The notes below the pieces were generated by a model. The model saw only the letters and a program-made list of their open reading frames with translations. It was not told where the DNA came from and searched no databases. A stretch of 64,000 nucleotides of DNA from positions 1-64,000 of the forward strand of contig ALYD01000004.1 of NCBI GenBank assembly GCA_000513555.1, given 5' to 3'. Of the stretch, positions 14,822 through 23,700 are shown piece after piece. Position 1 is the stretch's first letter; each line of letters begins with the position of its first letter. A program made the translations under genes and the position numbers. The DNA comes from Lachnospiraceae bacterium JC7. Its GTDB lineage: Bacteria; Bacillota; Clostridia; Lachnospirales; Lachnospiraceae.

Positions 14822-17691
14822 TAGTATTCCTTTTTCCATTCACGATTATCATTTAAGATGAAAGTATCTCCACCATCTGTTTTGAAAGATGCCGGGTTAA
14901 AAGCGTGAGTGATGGTCAATTTTGAACCATCTGCTAATGAAATATTTACGGAGTTATTTTTAACTGATGCTAAATTAATTTCACCTTTTGAAAAATCTAA
15001 TAATGAAGCTTTGTCATCACCTTTGTTGAAAGTAATAATATCTTTGTCATCACCTTTGTCGAAAATATTAATATCTTTTCCATCACCTTGGCTAAAATAA
15101 AACGCACTGTCTGCAGAATTATGTCCAGCTAGAGTATCACCTGCAGCTCCTGATCCGCCCCAAAGGGAATTAGCACCTCGACCTCCTACAATGGACTCTG
15201 TATGCGATGAACCAGCTAAAATTGGTTCATCAGAAGAAACTTTAGATGCATTCAAGCTGTTGTATGTAACGCCCGCTGATCCGTCAAGCCATACTACTTT
15301 ATCATCTAGATTTATTGAATCTTTACCACGGTTGAAATATCTGCCTGAATCATCTAATTCAAGTGTCAAGTCTCCGGTTTTTTCGATTTTAGTTTTATCA
15401 CTACCCAAAAAGAAAAGTTCGTCGTTACTTTCTACTGATGATGTGAATCCTAAAATAGTATCATTTCCATCAGATAGTCCTAAATAGAAGGCATCATTAC
15501 CCGCTCCAGCCATTAATGTGTCGTTACCTCCGGATGCACCCAATAGTGTATCATCACCATAACCACCCAATAGTGTATCAGCACCATAATCACCTGTTAT
15601 TGTCTCGGTATCTTTATTTAAACGACTTCTGTCCTCTCCAGCCTGAACATTTGATGGTAACTGGCTTATCGCTTTTGTATACTGTTGAGATTCATTTCTT
15701 AAAGCAGTTCCTTCGACAGAAAAGTCTGAAGTATACTGTACTTTATTTGTTTCCGTTTGTTCATTTCCTGTTGATGGAGTCGAAGCTGTACCATAGATCA
15801 GGAAAGTAATGGCTGCAGTTCCTTTTGTGAACGGAATGAGGATCTGCCCATTCTGAAGGCATTTGACATCTTTACTTGTGTTATCACTATAATAGATAGT
15901 GTATGTCTGCCCGGCTGAGACATTGGCAGAAACTGGAACAAAAATACTCTCTTCAGTTGAATTTTCAAAAAGAGCGGATAAAAGTATCTCACCGAAACCC
16001 TGAATATTATTTAGATCAATTCCTGCAGGAGCATTTTTAAAACTGTTTACAGCGGCGTATTTATCTTTAAGGCTTTTGAAGACCTTTGACATATCAACAT
16101 TGATTTGATTATTGTTGCTGCCTATGGGCTGACCTACAATATTCTGTATGTTTATGAGCACATTTCCGTTATTTCCAGGTCCACTGTTATTATTGTCGCC
16201 GCCGTCATTATCATCATCGCCGGAATCATTTCCGGAATTTCTGTAAAGTGCATCAGGGATGCTTAGCATAATGTTGGTGCCTGAAGTAACAGTAATGGTC
16301 CATGTTCCGTCAGGATTTTCTTTTACAGAAACATTTTTGGACATATCTTCAGGAACACTTATGCCGGTAATGTAATAGCCGGAGGAAGGTGTGATGGTTA
16401 TCTCGGTGGATGTCTTCTTTTCGCCCTGCTGACCCAGCCACAGGTCATCTTCGTGTTTTTTAAGATTATCTTCGCCGCTCTTTTTTGTGTTCTTTCCGAT
16501 GCTGACGTTTATTGAGAAGTATTCTGTTCCGGTGCTTTTGTCTTTTACAGTACCGCCGTAATTAAAAACAGTACCGTTATTCTTTTCAACGACACCACTT
16601 TCGTAGTTGGAAACTATACCGCTTTTCTCGTTGGTTTTTACGGTGCCGGAGTTTGCTTCAACGGTACCGTTATTTACTATGATGAGTCCTTCATTTACTT
16701 CGACTATACCGCCTTTAAATTCATCGATTATTTCCGGCTGAACGTCTGATTCTAAAAGCTTTTCCTTATCGTTTATTCCTGCATTATAGGTGATGGTGCC
16801 TGTATTTTCTGTGATTATTCCGTAATTTCCGGTATACTCATCCACGACTTGCCGGCTTTCAGATCCGGGACCGGAAGATTCATCAGGTGCAATATCTTCA
16901 ACATAGCCGACATCACCATCATTTTCATGAATATAACCTGTATTTAGCCCTACTTTACCCCCTTCCTGATTTTCACCTATTTCTCCATAATTTGTACCAA
17001 TATATGCATCTTCACCATTAACTTCGATGTAGCCGGACTGAGTATTTTCCGTTACTGAACCGCCATTGTAATTTATTGTATTCTCATTTGTGGAGACGAT
17101 ACTGTTATTGGTATCGATTAGTCCGTTGTTTGTATTGACCTGGCCGTTGTTTTCTAAAACTTCGCCATTCTCTTCGTTTGTATTTATGGTACCGTTATTA
17201 ACAGAGATTACAGCACTGTTACTGTCGATGGTGGCACCGCTATAATCAGATATGTCTAAGTCTTCGCCATCCTTAGTACCTGCATTAAGATAGATATCTG
17301 CCTGATTGTCCTCTATGATTCCATAGTTCACTGTGTTTCCGGGACCCTCATTACCTACGATTCCTTCGTTTGTTTTGATAGTTCCGGTATTCTCCTTGAC
17401 CTGGGCATCCTGCTTGTTGTTATTTACAGTTCCGGTATTCTTTTTGATGACACCGCCTTTATTGTTGTTTTCGACTAAGTTGTTGTTTGATTCAATAATC
17501 CCATCTTTATTGTTGTTTTTGACTGTACCGTTATTCTTTTCTATTACGGAACTGTTGTCTTCTACGGTCTGATTTGCCTCAATTGTTTTTTTCTCAGGTG
17601 TTTCTCCTGCCATAGCCGGAGTCTGAATCTGAGCTACGCTGATGGTCAAGGATGCCAGCATAGTGACTGTCTTTTTGAATTTTCTTCTCAT
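14821..17691 (-). CDS. Secreted Asn/Gly heptad-repeat (beta-solenoid-like) protein with C-terminal RTX repeats
   Basis: A 956-residue protein I do not recognise as a named family. I start it at MRRKFKKTV (ATG 17689-17691, GGAAGGGAAA upstream). It has a Sec signal peptide with likely cleavage after AMA near residue 28. Residues ~30-385 are a run of heptads of the form N-x-G-x-(I/V)-x-x, such as NNGQVNTNNGLIDTNN, which suggests a narrow beta-solenoid with Asn ladders. Then come a conserved domain (~385-490, with DLWLGQQG and ITITPSSGYYI), an Asp/Asn/Gly linker, a second conserved domain (~530-634, IPFTKG), and hemolysin-type calcium-binding repeats (~697-745: GDYGADTLLGGYGDDTLLG) with a degenerate second set near 837. 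No sortase motif or membrane anchor is seen. It is a paralogue of the next gene. Confidence 0.85.
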   Translation of the reverse strand: MRRKFKKTVTMLASLTISVAQIQTPAMAGETPEKKTIEANQTVEDNSSVIEKNNGTVKNNNKDGIIESNNNLVENNNKGGVIKKNTGTVNNNKQDAQVKENTGTIKTNEGIVGNEGPGNTVNYGIIEDNQADIYLNAGTKDGEDLDISDYSGATIDSNSAVISVNNGTINTNEENGEVLENNGQVNTNNGLIDTNNSIVSTNENTINYNGGSVTENTQSGYIEVNGEDAYIGTNYGEIGENQEGGKVGLNTGYIHENDGDVGYVEDIAPDESSGPGSESRQVVDEYTGNYGIITENTGTITYNAGINDKEKLLESDVQPEIIDEFKGGIVEVNEGLIIVNNGTVEANSGTVKTNEKSGIVSNYESGVVEKNNGTVFNYGGTVKDKSTGTEYFSINVSIGKNTKKSGEDNLKKHEDDLWLGQQGEKKTSTEITITPSSGYYITGISVPEDMSKNVSVKENPDGTWTITVTSGTNIMLSIPDALYRNSGNDSGDDDNDGGDNNNSGPGNNGNVLINIQNIVGQPIGSNNNQINVDMSKVFKSLKDKYAAVNSFKNAPAGIDLNNIQGFGEILLSALFENSTEESIFVPVSANVSAGQTYTIYYSDNTSKDVKCLQNGQILIPFTKGTAAITFLIYGTASTPSTGNEQTETNKVQYTSDFSVEGTALRNESQQYTKAISQLPSNVQAGEDRSRLNKDTETITGDYGADTLLGGYGDDTLLGASGGNDTLMAGAGNDAFYLGLSDGNDTILGFTSSVESNDELFFLGSDKTKIEKTGDLTLELDDSGRYFNRGKDSINLDDKVVWLDGSAGVTYNSLNASKVSSDEPILAGSSHTESIVGGRGANSLWGGSGAAGDTLAGHNSADSAFYFSQGDGKDINIFDKGDDKDIITFNKGDDKASLLDFSKGEINLASVKNNSVNISLADGSKLTITHAFNPASFKTDGGDTFILNDNREWKKEY

Positions 17692-17829
17692 AAATTTTCC
17701 CTTCCGTTTTTGGGTAAGATTTAAAATATCACGTTCCTTTGCTGTGACCGGAAATATGATATAGCTATGTTTCATACACCGGGGCACAACTTCCCACTTG
17801 CTTAAATCGGCATATTTTTACAAAAATAT

Positions 17830-17856
17830 AATAAAGCGCGGTTAAAAAACCGCGCT
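17830..17856 (-). terminator. Intrinsic terminator of the upstream solenoid gene
   Basis: A 9-bp stem AGCGCGGTT / AACCGCGCT with a 4-base loop is followed on the minus strand by TTATTATATTTTTG. It separates the two paralogous genes into different transcripts. Confidence 0.8.
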
Positions 17857-17952
17857 AATCAGAAGAATTTATTATGTGATTGTCAAATATCGATATCGAA
17901 TTGTTCAGAACTCTCAGTTCGTAAAATCTGTCCTTATGTGGTTTCTGAGAAT

Positions 17953-20163
17953 TTAGCCTGTCTCCTGCCTAAGGGTACCTCCACCCATTTGTGCGAATGA
18001 TGAAACACCGTCAGCGCCTACATTTGATGCCAGAGCAAGTCCCTCGGTAGCTGCGCCTACAAAATCGTTTCCGGCTGATAAAGCTGCCATACTGACTTCG
18101 GCGCCCATGATAGTATTATGTGTCTGTTCCGAAACAGGTGGCAGAACAGGAGCTGATTGTTGTTCATTGCATATTATGAATGTCAACTGGCCGATTCCCT
18201 TTGTAAACGGGATATTCAGTTGTCCGTTCTCTGTACAGGTTACGGTAAGTTTTTCACCGTTACTAAGGAGCACGGTGTAGGTGGTTCCGGCAGAGACAGC
18301 GGCACCCACAGGAACCGTAATGCTTTCTGCCGAGGTGGTTGCAAAAAGAGCTGATATATCCACCGTACCGAAACTCTTAATATCATTTGCAGCAACAGAA
18401 AACATGGATGACATAGAATTAATGGCCACTGTCATATCGCTTATGGGCTTAAGTACAGTGGAAAGATCAATACTTACCGGATTACCCATGGCGTCAGTTA
18501 CAGTGAGAGTTGATTGGGTCAATAAATTATTACCGTTTTGATTATTTCCGTTGTTTCCTGAAGCACCGTTGCCGGATCCTGAATCGCTGTCTCCCGAATC
18601 ATCGTCTGAATCATCTCCGCCCTGATATAATAGTTTTGCATCAGGGAGGGTGATGCTGATGTTGGTTCCTGATGTAAAGGTGAGAATCCAGCTTCCGTCA
18701 GACTGTCTTTCAGCATTGACGTTTGCAGGAACTTTCATTTCAGGAATGTAGAATCCGTTAGCAGGGGTGATGATAACGCTTGTACTTGTCTTGGTGTTAC
18801 CTTCCTGGCCTAGCCACTCCTGCTGGTTGTAGATCGTGAAATCTCCGTCTGAACGTTTGAGGTTTTTTCCCTCCACTATGGTTATATGGAAGTATTCTAT
18901 ACCTTTAGTGTTATCTTTTACGGTACCGCCGTAATTATAGACAGCTGCATAATTCTTATCAACCGTGCCGTAGTTTTCTACCGTGCCGGAGGCGTTGGTT
19001 TCCACGGTACCTTTATTTCCTGCTACAAGGCCCTTGTTTGTTTCGACATTTCCGGTATTCTCATAAACAATTCCTTCATTAATCTGGATGATGCCGTCAT
19101 TTGTTGTGACATTGCCGCTTTCAGAATTGGTTTCCAGATATCCGTTGTTAATGACTATGGTTCCGTTGTTGGTATATATTATGGCACCTTCGTAATCTTC
19201 GAAGAACTCTGTCAGTTCTTTGTCCATAGGACCACTCAGACGATCATCGGAACCAGCATTGAGATGTACAGTTCCGTTGTTTTCGTTGATACTGTTGAAG
19301 TTACCGGTGCCATTTTCGGTGGTACCAACGGTTCCATTGTTTGTTTCAATATGTCCTACATTTTTTTCAACGGTTCCATTAGATTCATTTTTTGTGATAT
19401 CGCCGAAACTTATTTCGATGGCACCATTATTTTTTTCAATCAGTCCACGGTTTGTGTTTACGCTTCCATTATTCACTTCTATGGAAGCCTCGGAATTGTC
19501 ATTTCCGTTTGTGGTTATCTCTCCGTTGTTTGTTTTTACGGACTCCTCATTGGTGACTATCAGACCATCGGAGTCGTTGAGAGTAACATCATCTGAATTC
19601 TCTATTATTTCACCTTTATTGGTATTTACGTCCCCATAATTTTCAGAAATCAAGCCTTTGTTGGTGCCTACTTTTCCGTAGTTTTCGTCTATTGTACCTT
19701 TGGTTTCATTTGTGGTCACTGATCCGTAATTATATGTTATGTTTCCGTTATTCTCTTCTACAGTGCCCGTTATTTCGTTTTCAGAGTCGTTTGTTTCTAT
19801 CTTGCCGTTATTTGTTTCAACGGAACCATAGTTAGCGACTATTTCACCTTTGTTTGTTCCAACGGAACCGTCTTTAGAGTTTTCACTTATTTCACCACCA
19901 TCTTCATTTGTTGTGACAGTGTCATGGTTTTCATTAATGTCACCTTCGTTACTGGATACTTTACCCTCGTTACTATAGATGTAACCTTTATTAGTTACAT
20001 TATTTGCAACATTGACGTCATAGTCATCATTTTCTCCAATGGTGCCGTTGTCTTGTGTATACTTTGTTGGTTCTTCGTCCGCCATAGCCGGGAACTGAAT
20101 CTGGCTTATGCTGATGGCGGCTACGGCTAAATACGCAAGGATCTCTTTTGTTTTTCGTCTCAT
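17953..20163 (-). CDS. Secreted Asn/Gly heptad-repeat (beta-solenoid-like) protein
   Basis: A 736-residue paralogue of the neighbouring protein. The signal peptide MRRKTKEILAYLAVAAISIS shares the QIQxPAMA end of its paralogue. Residues ~30-420 are heptads alternating xVxTNxG and xIxENxG (for example VGTNKGLISENYGDVNTN). The middle domain (~420-515: EWLGQEG, IITPANGFYI), the acidic Asp/Ser/Gly linker (~518-545) and the IPFTKG domain are all shared. The C-terminus differs: instead of RTX repeats there is an Ala/Gly-rich stretch ending MGGGTLRQETG. No LPxTG-like signal or membrane anchor is visible, so retention at the surface would need another mechanism. Function unknown; an adhesin or surface-layer filament is plausible. 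Confidence 0.85.
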   Translation of the reverse strand: MRRKTKEILAYLAVAAISISQIQFPAMADEEPTKYTQDNGTIGENDDYDVNVANNVTNKGYIYSNEGKVSSNEGDINENHDTVTTNEDGGEISENSKDGSVGTNKGEIVANYGSVETNNGKIETNDSENEITGTVEENNGNITYNYGSVTTNETKGTIDENYGKVGTNKGLISENYGDVNTNKGEIIENSDDVTLNDSDGLIVTNEESVKTNNGEITTNGNDNSEASIEVNNGSVNTNRGLIEKNNGAIEISFGDITKNESNGTVEKNVGHIETNNGTVGTTENGTGNFNSINENNGTVHLNAGSDDRLSGPMDKELTEFFEDYEGAIIYTNNGTIVINNGYLETNSESGNVTTNDGIIQINEGIVYENTGNVETNKGLVAGNKGTVETNASGTVENYGTVDKNYAAVYNYGGTVKDNTKGIEYFHITIVEGKNLKRSDGDFTIYNQQEWLGQEGNTKTSTSVIITPANGFYIPEMKVPANVNAERQSDGSWILTFTSGTNISITLPDAKLLYQGGDDSDDDSGDSDSGSGNGASGNNGNNQNGNNLLTQSTLTVTDAMGNPVSIDLSTVLKPISDMTVAINSMSSMFSVAANDIKSFGTVDISALFATTSAESITVPVGAAVSAGTTYTVLLSNGEKLTVTCTENGQLNIPFTKGIGQLTFIICNEQQSAPVLPPVSEQTHNTIMGAEVSMAALSAGNDFVGAATEGLALASNVGADGVSSFAQMGGGTLRQETG

Positions 20164-20232
20164 AATTACTAACTTTCTCGCTCCTTTCTTTCAATATTTG
20201 ATTGTTATCACGTTCACAATTTGCAGGTTTAT

Positions 20233-20260
20233 TTTATATGAGGAGCAGAAATATTAGCAA
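20233..20260 (-). promoter_or_regulatory. Promoter of the upstream solenoid gene
   Basis: TTGCTA (20255-20260), about 16 bases, TATAAA (20233-20238) on the minus strand. The leader then carries GAACGTGATA (20206-20215), a 10-mer that also lies 36 bases upstream of the paralogue's start codon (17727-17736). Confidence 0.5.
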
Positions 20261-20352
20261 TAAATAATGGGAAATTTTAAAAAATTTTAATGATATAAGT
20301 GCCATGATTCCGGCTTACTATGTCGAAGGACTTTAATTAATAAAAAAGACAT

Positions 20353-20394
20353 AAAAAAACTGCCTCTCAGGAGGACGAGCCTCCCTTGAGACAG
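20353..20394 (-). terminator. Terminator of rnpB
   Basis: An imperfect long stem (CTGTCTCAAGGGAGG with CCTCCTGAGAGGCAG) is followed on the minus strand by seven T. Confidence 0.8.
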
Positions 20395-20409
20395 CTTGAG
20401 ATCTAAAGA

Positions 20410-20755
20410 TCGAGTATCGTAATAAGCCGGGTTATGTATCAAGTGGTCATCTATCTAGGGCGTATGTTGCCATACGTCTCAATCAACCTACCCGGAAACT
20501 GACGAGCAGCCATATGTTTCCTATTTGGTCTTTCTTCGAATGGGGTTTATAATGCCGCTTCTGTCACCAGACGCGCGGTAGTCTCTTACACTGCCGTTTC
20601 ACCCTTACCGGCAAAAGCCGGCGGTCTGTTCTCTGTTACACTTTCCTGTGCGTCACCGCAACCTGCCGTTAGCAGGCATCCTGCTCTGTGAAGCCCGGAC
20701 TTTCCTCTCCCAGCCGGTTTCCCTTATACTGGCAGCGACCACATCCGATACTCGA
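20410..20755 (-). ncRNA. rnpB: RNase P RNA, class A
   Basis: The minus strand has the universal GAGGAAAGTCCGGGC (CR-I), GGTAAGGGTGAAACGGC and AACCCGGCTTA near the 3' end. The two ends form P1: CGAGTATCG at 20746-20754 pairs with CGATACTCG at 20411-20419. Length is about 346 nt, and the layout with the CCGGCTTAT end fits the ancestral A class found in many Clostridia. It begins 13 bases after the stop codon of the giant surface-protein gene. Confidence 0.95.
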
Positions 20756-20761
20756 GTCTAG

Positions 20762-20790
20762 AGTGTACTACATTTTTTTCTTTTTGTAAA
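20762..20790 (-). promoter_or_regulatory. rnpB promoter embedded in the 3' end of the surface-protein gene
   Basis: -35 TTTACA (20785-20790), exactly 17 bases, -10 TACACT (20762-20767); start predicted near 20755, which is the 5' end of P1. The -35 and spacer encode the last residues (YKKKKM) plus the TAG stop of the upstream gene, and the -10 begins directly after the stop. Confidence 0.7.
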
Positions 20791-23700
20791 TGACATACCA
20801 GCTTACTGCGATCAATGCAGAGATCAGGCTGCAGATTCCATAGAAGAGCATCCCGGATCCATCACCGGTCTTAGGTGACCGGGATCTTCCGGCACCGGTG
20901 GCATCCGTATTTACATTTTCCGCCATGGCTCTCTTTGCCTCGAGGACTGCTCTGTCATCGTCTGATATCATATCTGTTGAATCACTTACATCATCCAAAA
21001 ACATCCTGAGACCGGGATCCTCCTGAGATTGTGTATCTGTTATATCAACAGCTGCCGTTGTTTCTGTAAGCTTTACATCATCGTTATCATCACCGGAATC
21101 ATTGAATGAATACGATACTGTATTCTTTCCTCCGGAGGTATTACTTCCGCCTCCTGTTGAGGAACCGGAACCTGTTCCAGAACCTTTCTTCGGCTCTTCT
21201 ACATTTGCCTTTGTTTCCGGTATTTCAGTCGCAGGCTTTGTTTCAGTCGCAGGTTTGATATCGGTGCCTGGTTTAATTTCAGGCTCAGGCTTACTCTCTG
21301 ATTTATTTGGTGCGTCAGCCTGAGGTTTATCACCGGATTTCGCCGGTTCTTCCGTTACAGTCCGGTTTCCTGAATCTGCAGGATCTTCTGCAACAGTTTT
21401 AGGCTCATCAGAAGAGTGCTTCTGTGCAGTAGTACCTTTACCGGGTCCTGCAGCAGGGCTCTTAGACGGGATATCGGGAGTCTTGGGAACGCCGGTGTAA
21501 ACATTGACGAGCGCAGCTGTACCGAGTCCTTTTCCGCTGTAATCATCGGAAACATTTATCTCATAGCTTCCGGTAACGAGAGTATCGTAACCTGTCCAGC
21601 TGTCGTTATGCTTGACCCTACCGCCTGTTTTTGATGAAAAGATCTTTGATATCACAGTATCTGTGCCATAAAGGTTCTTTTCGGATCTCATCAGGCTGAT
21701 CTTTCCGGTCTTCTCCTTTATATCAGCGTCATATATCTCTCCGTAACCCTTTGTCTCTTCACCGGTTTTCTCGGAAACTACATAAACGTATGGATTAAGA
21801 TTCGGTGCATAGTAAGGAACCTTCCAGGTATATGAAGAGTATTCAGGATTTGAAGGATCGAAACTCAGTACTATATCTGTTTTTGAACTTCCGGCTTCAC
21901 TGACTGTTACCGGTTCATCACTTCCGGCTATTATACCGGATGCGTTCTGAAGATAACGGTACAGACGAACAGTTATGGATGGCTTTACAGTATCAGTGTT
22001 CAGTTCCTTTGCTAAAAGATCCAGACCTTCCCACTTCTTGTAGAAAGTGATCTCATATCCTGTGTCGTTTTTATATCCGTTTGTGGCAACTATTCCGTTA
22101 GTCAGTGAATCATTTGTTGTCAGTTTAAAAATATGATGCAGCAGCTTTGATTCTTCGGAATCTTCCGTATCACCTACTTCCTTGATCGTATAAATATAGA
22201 GCTGACCCTTGTCGTCATACTTAGGTACTTCTGCACGGGTGCCGTCAGTGTTGTTGAAATAGAATTTTGTCTCGCCCTTGGCATTGGCAGAACCAAGTAC
22301 AGTTGTAAGTATATTGCCGTTTGGTTTAAGTATCAGAGTATCCTTCCCGAGAGCATCCTTTCCCTGAATGTACTCATACACAGGCTCCGCAGTATCGTTT
22401 CCGTAGGCTCTTCTCCAAAGTTCAAGCCTGATCTTCGGAAGATTTTCCGCCTTGAAGCCGGAAGGCAGGTTATTATATACCTTTACTCCGCTGACAGTTC
22501 GTTTATTTCTCTGTCTGTTCACTATGGTCTGTGCCTGTTCAGGATCAATGCTTACCTTAGCTGCAGGAACCTCTGTTTTATCGTCAAGCTTAAGCATCTG
22601 AGGGTGCTCCGGATCATAGCTGTATACAGCGATATTATCAGTCGTTTTCGGAGAACCCGGAAAGGCTCCGATCTCAACATAATCATTGGTTCCTTCGGAA
22701 GGTATGGATTCTCTGATGTAATATGTATATTCATAGTAATCCACCGGACTGAATCGTGGCTGAGGGGCATAGCTCAGCTGCCACCAGTTGTGATACTGGT
22801 CCTTATTGGTATGCCACTCGTGACTGATATATTTGTTTTTATCAACCTGTTCTACATGATAGCCGCCATCCTTGTCAGTAAATGTACGGTAAAGGTTCAT
22901 GACGATATCAGGACGTTTGTTGGAGCTTCCGTCTGTAGGATCATTGTCCTCCCAATATTTATTGACAGTAGGAGTGATGTTTTGCTTCAGCTCATGCTTT
23001 AAGCTGAATGAATAAACATCTCCTGTATGGTAGGGCTTGAGCTTCAGGTCTTCGTTGATTTCGAGAACGTAGGCTCCTTTGAATGCCTCTCCATCTGACT
23101 TCCTCTTTTCACTGTAGATATAGTTTACAGAATTTCCGTCAACGACTTTGATATGAGGAGCGTAATCGATGAGTTCGCCCTGATCGTCATATTTTCTGAA
23201 AGGACCGAAGGATGCTTTCCATTCGTTCTCCTCGTTCAGAGTGACGATTTTTTCCTCTTCTCCCATCATTACTGAGAGAGAAATCGAATCAGGACGGGCC
23301 TTATCCTTGAGTGTTCCGTCTATCCAGTTTCCGGCGTTTATCTCGAGGTATACAACACCGACTCTTCTGTTGGTCATGGTGAAATCAAAAGACTGAGGTA
23401 TATCCTTCTTTTTGGTTCCATCATTTTCTGTCAGGAGCACGTCATAAACGTAGCTGTCACCTTTTACGAGACCATATTCATCGGATTCTTCATGAGCAGA
23501 TTTATTTTTTGCAAATGCTTCTGAACTGCCTTTATACTTATCCCACTCATGCGCGAGATAAACATCAGGATCTGAAGCAAAATCATCTGCTGCCGTCGAA
23601 CCCTTTCCGGTGTAATAATGCACCTTGTTGTCATCAGAGCTCACCTTGCCCACATGGGTCTCGGTCACTCTGAAGTCAATGTCGGAGTTTTTATTACCGG

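Noticed and set aside
18886-19596. Long open frame on the plus strand (236 codons) antisense to the upstream solenoid gene
   Set aside because: It is the complement of the heptad-repeat coding sequence, whose biased codons avoid stops on the other strand. No ribosome-binding site or known motif.
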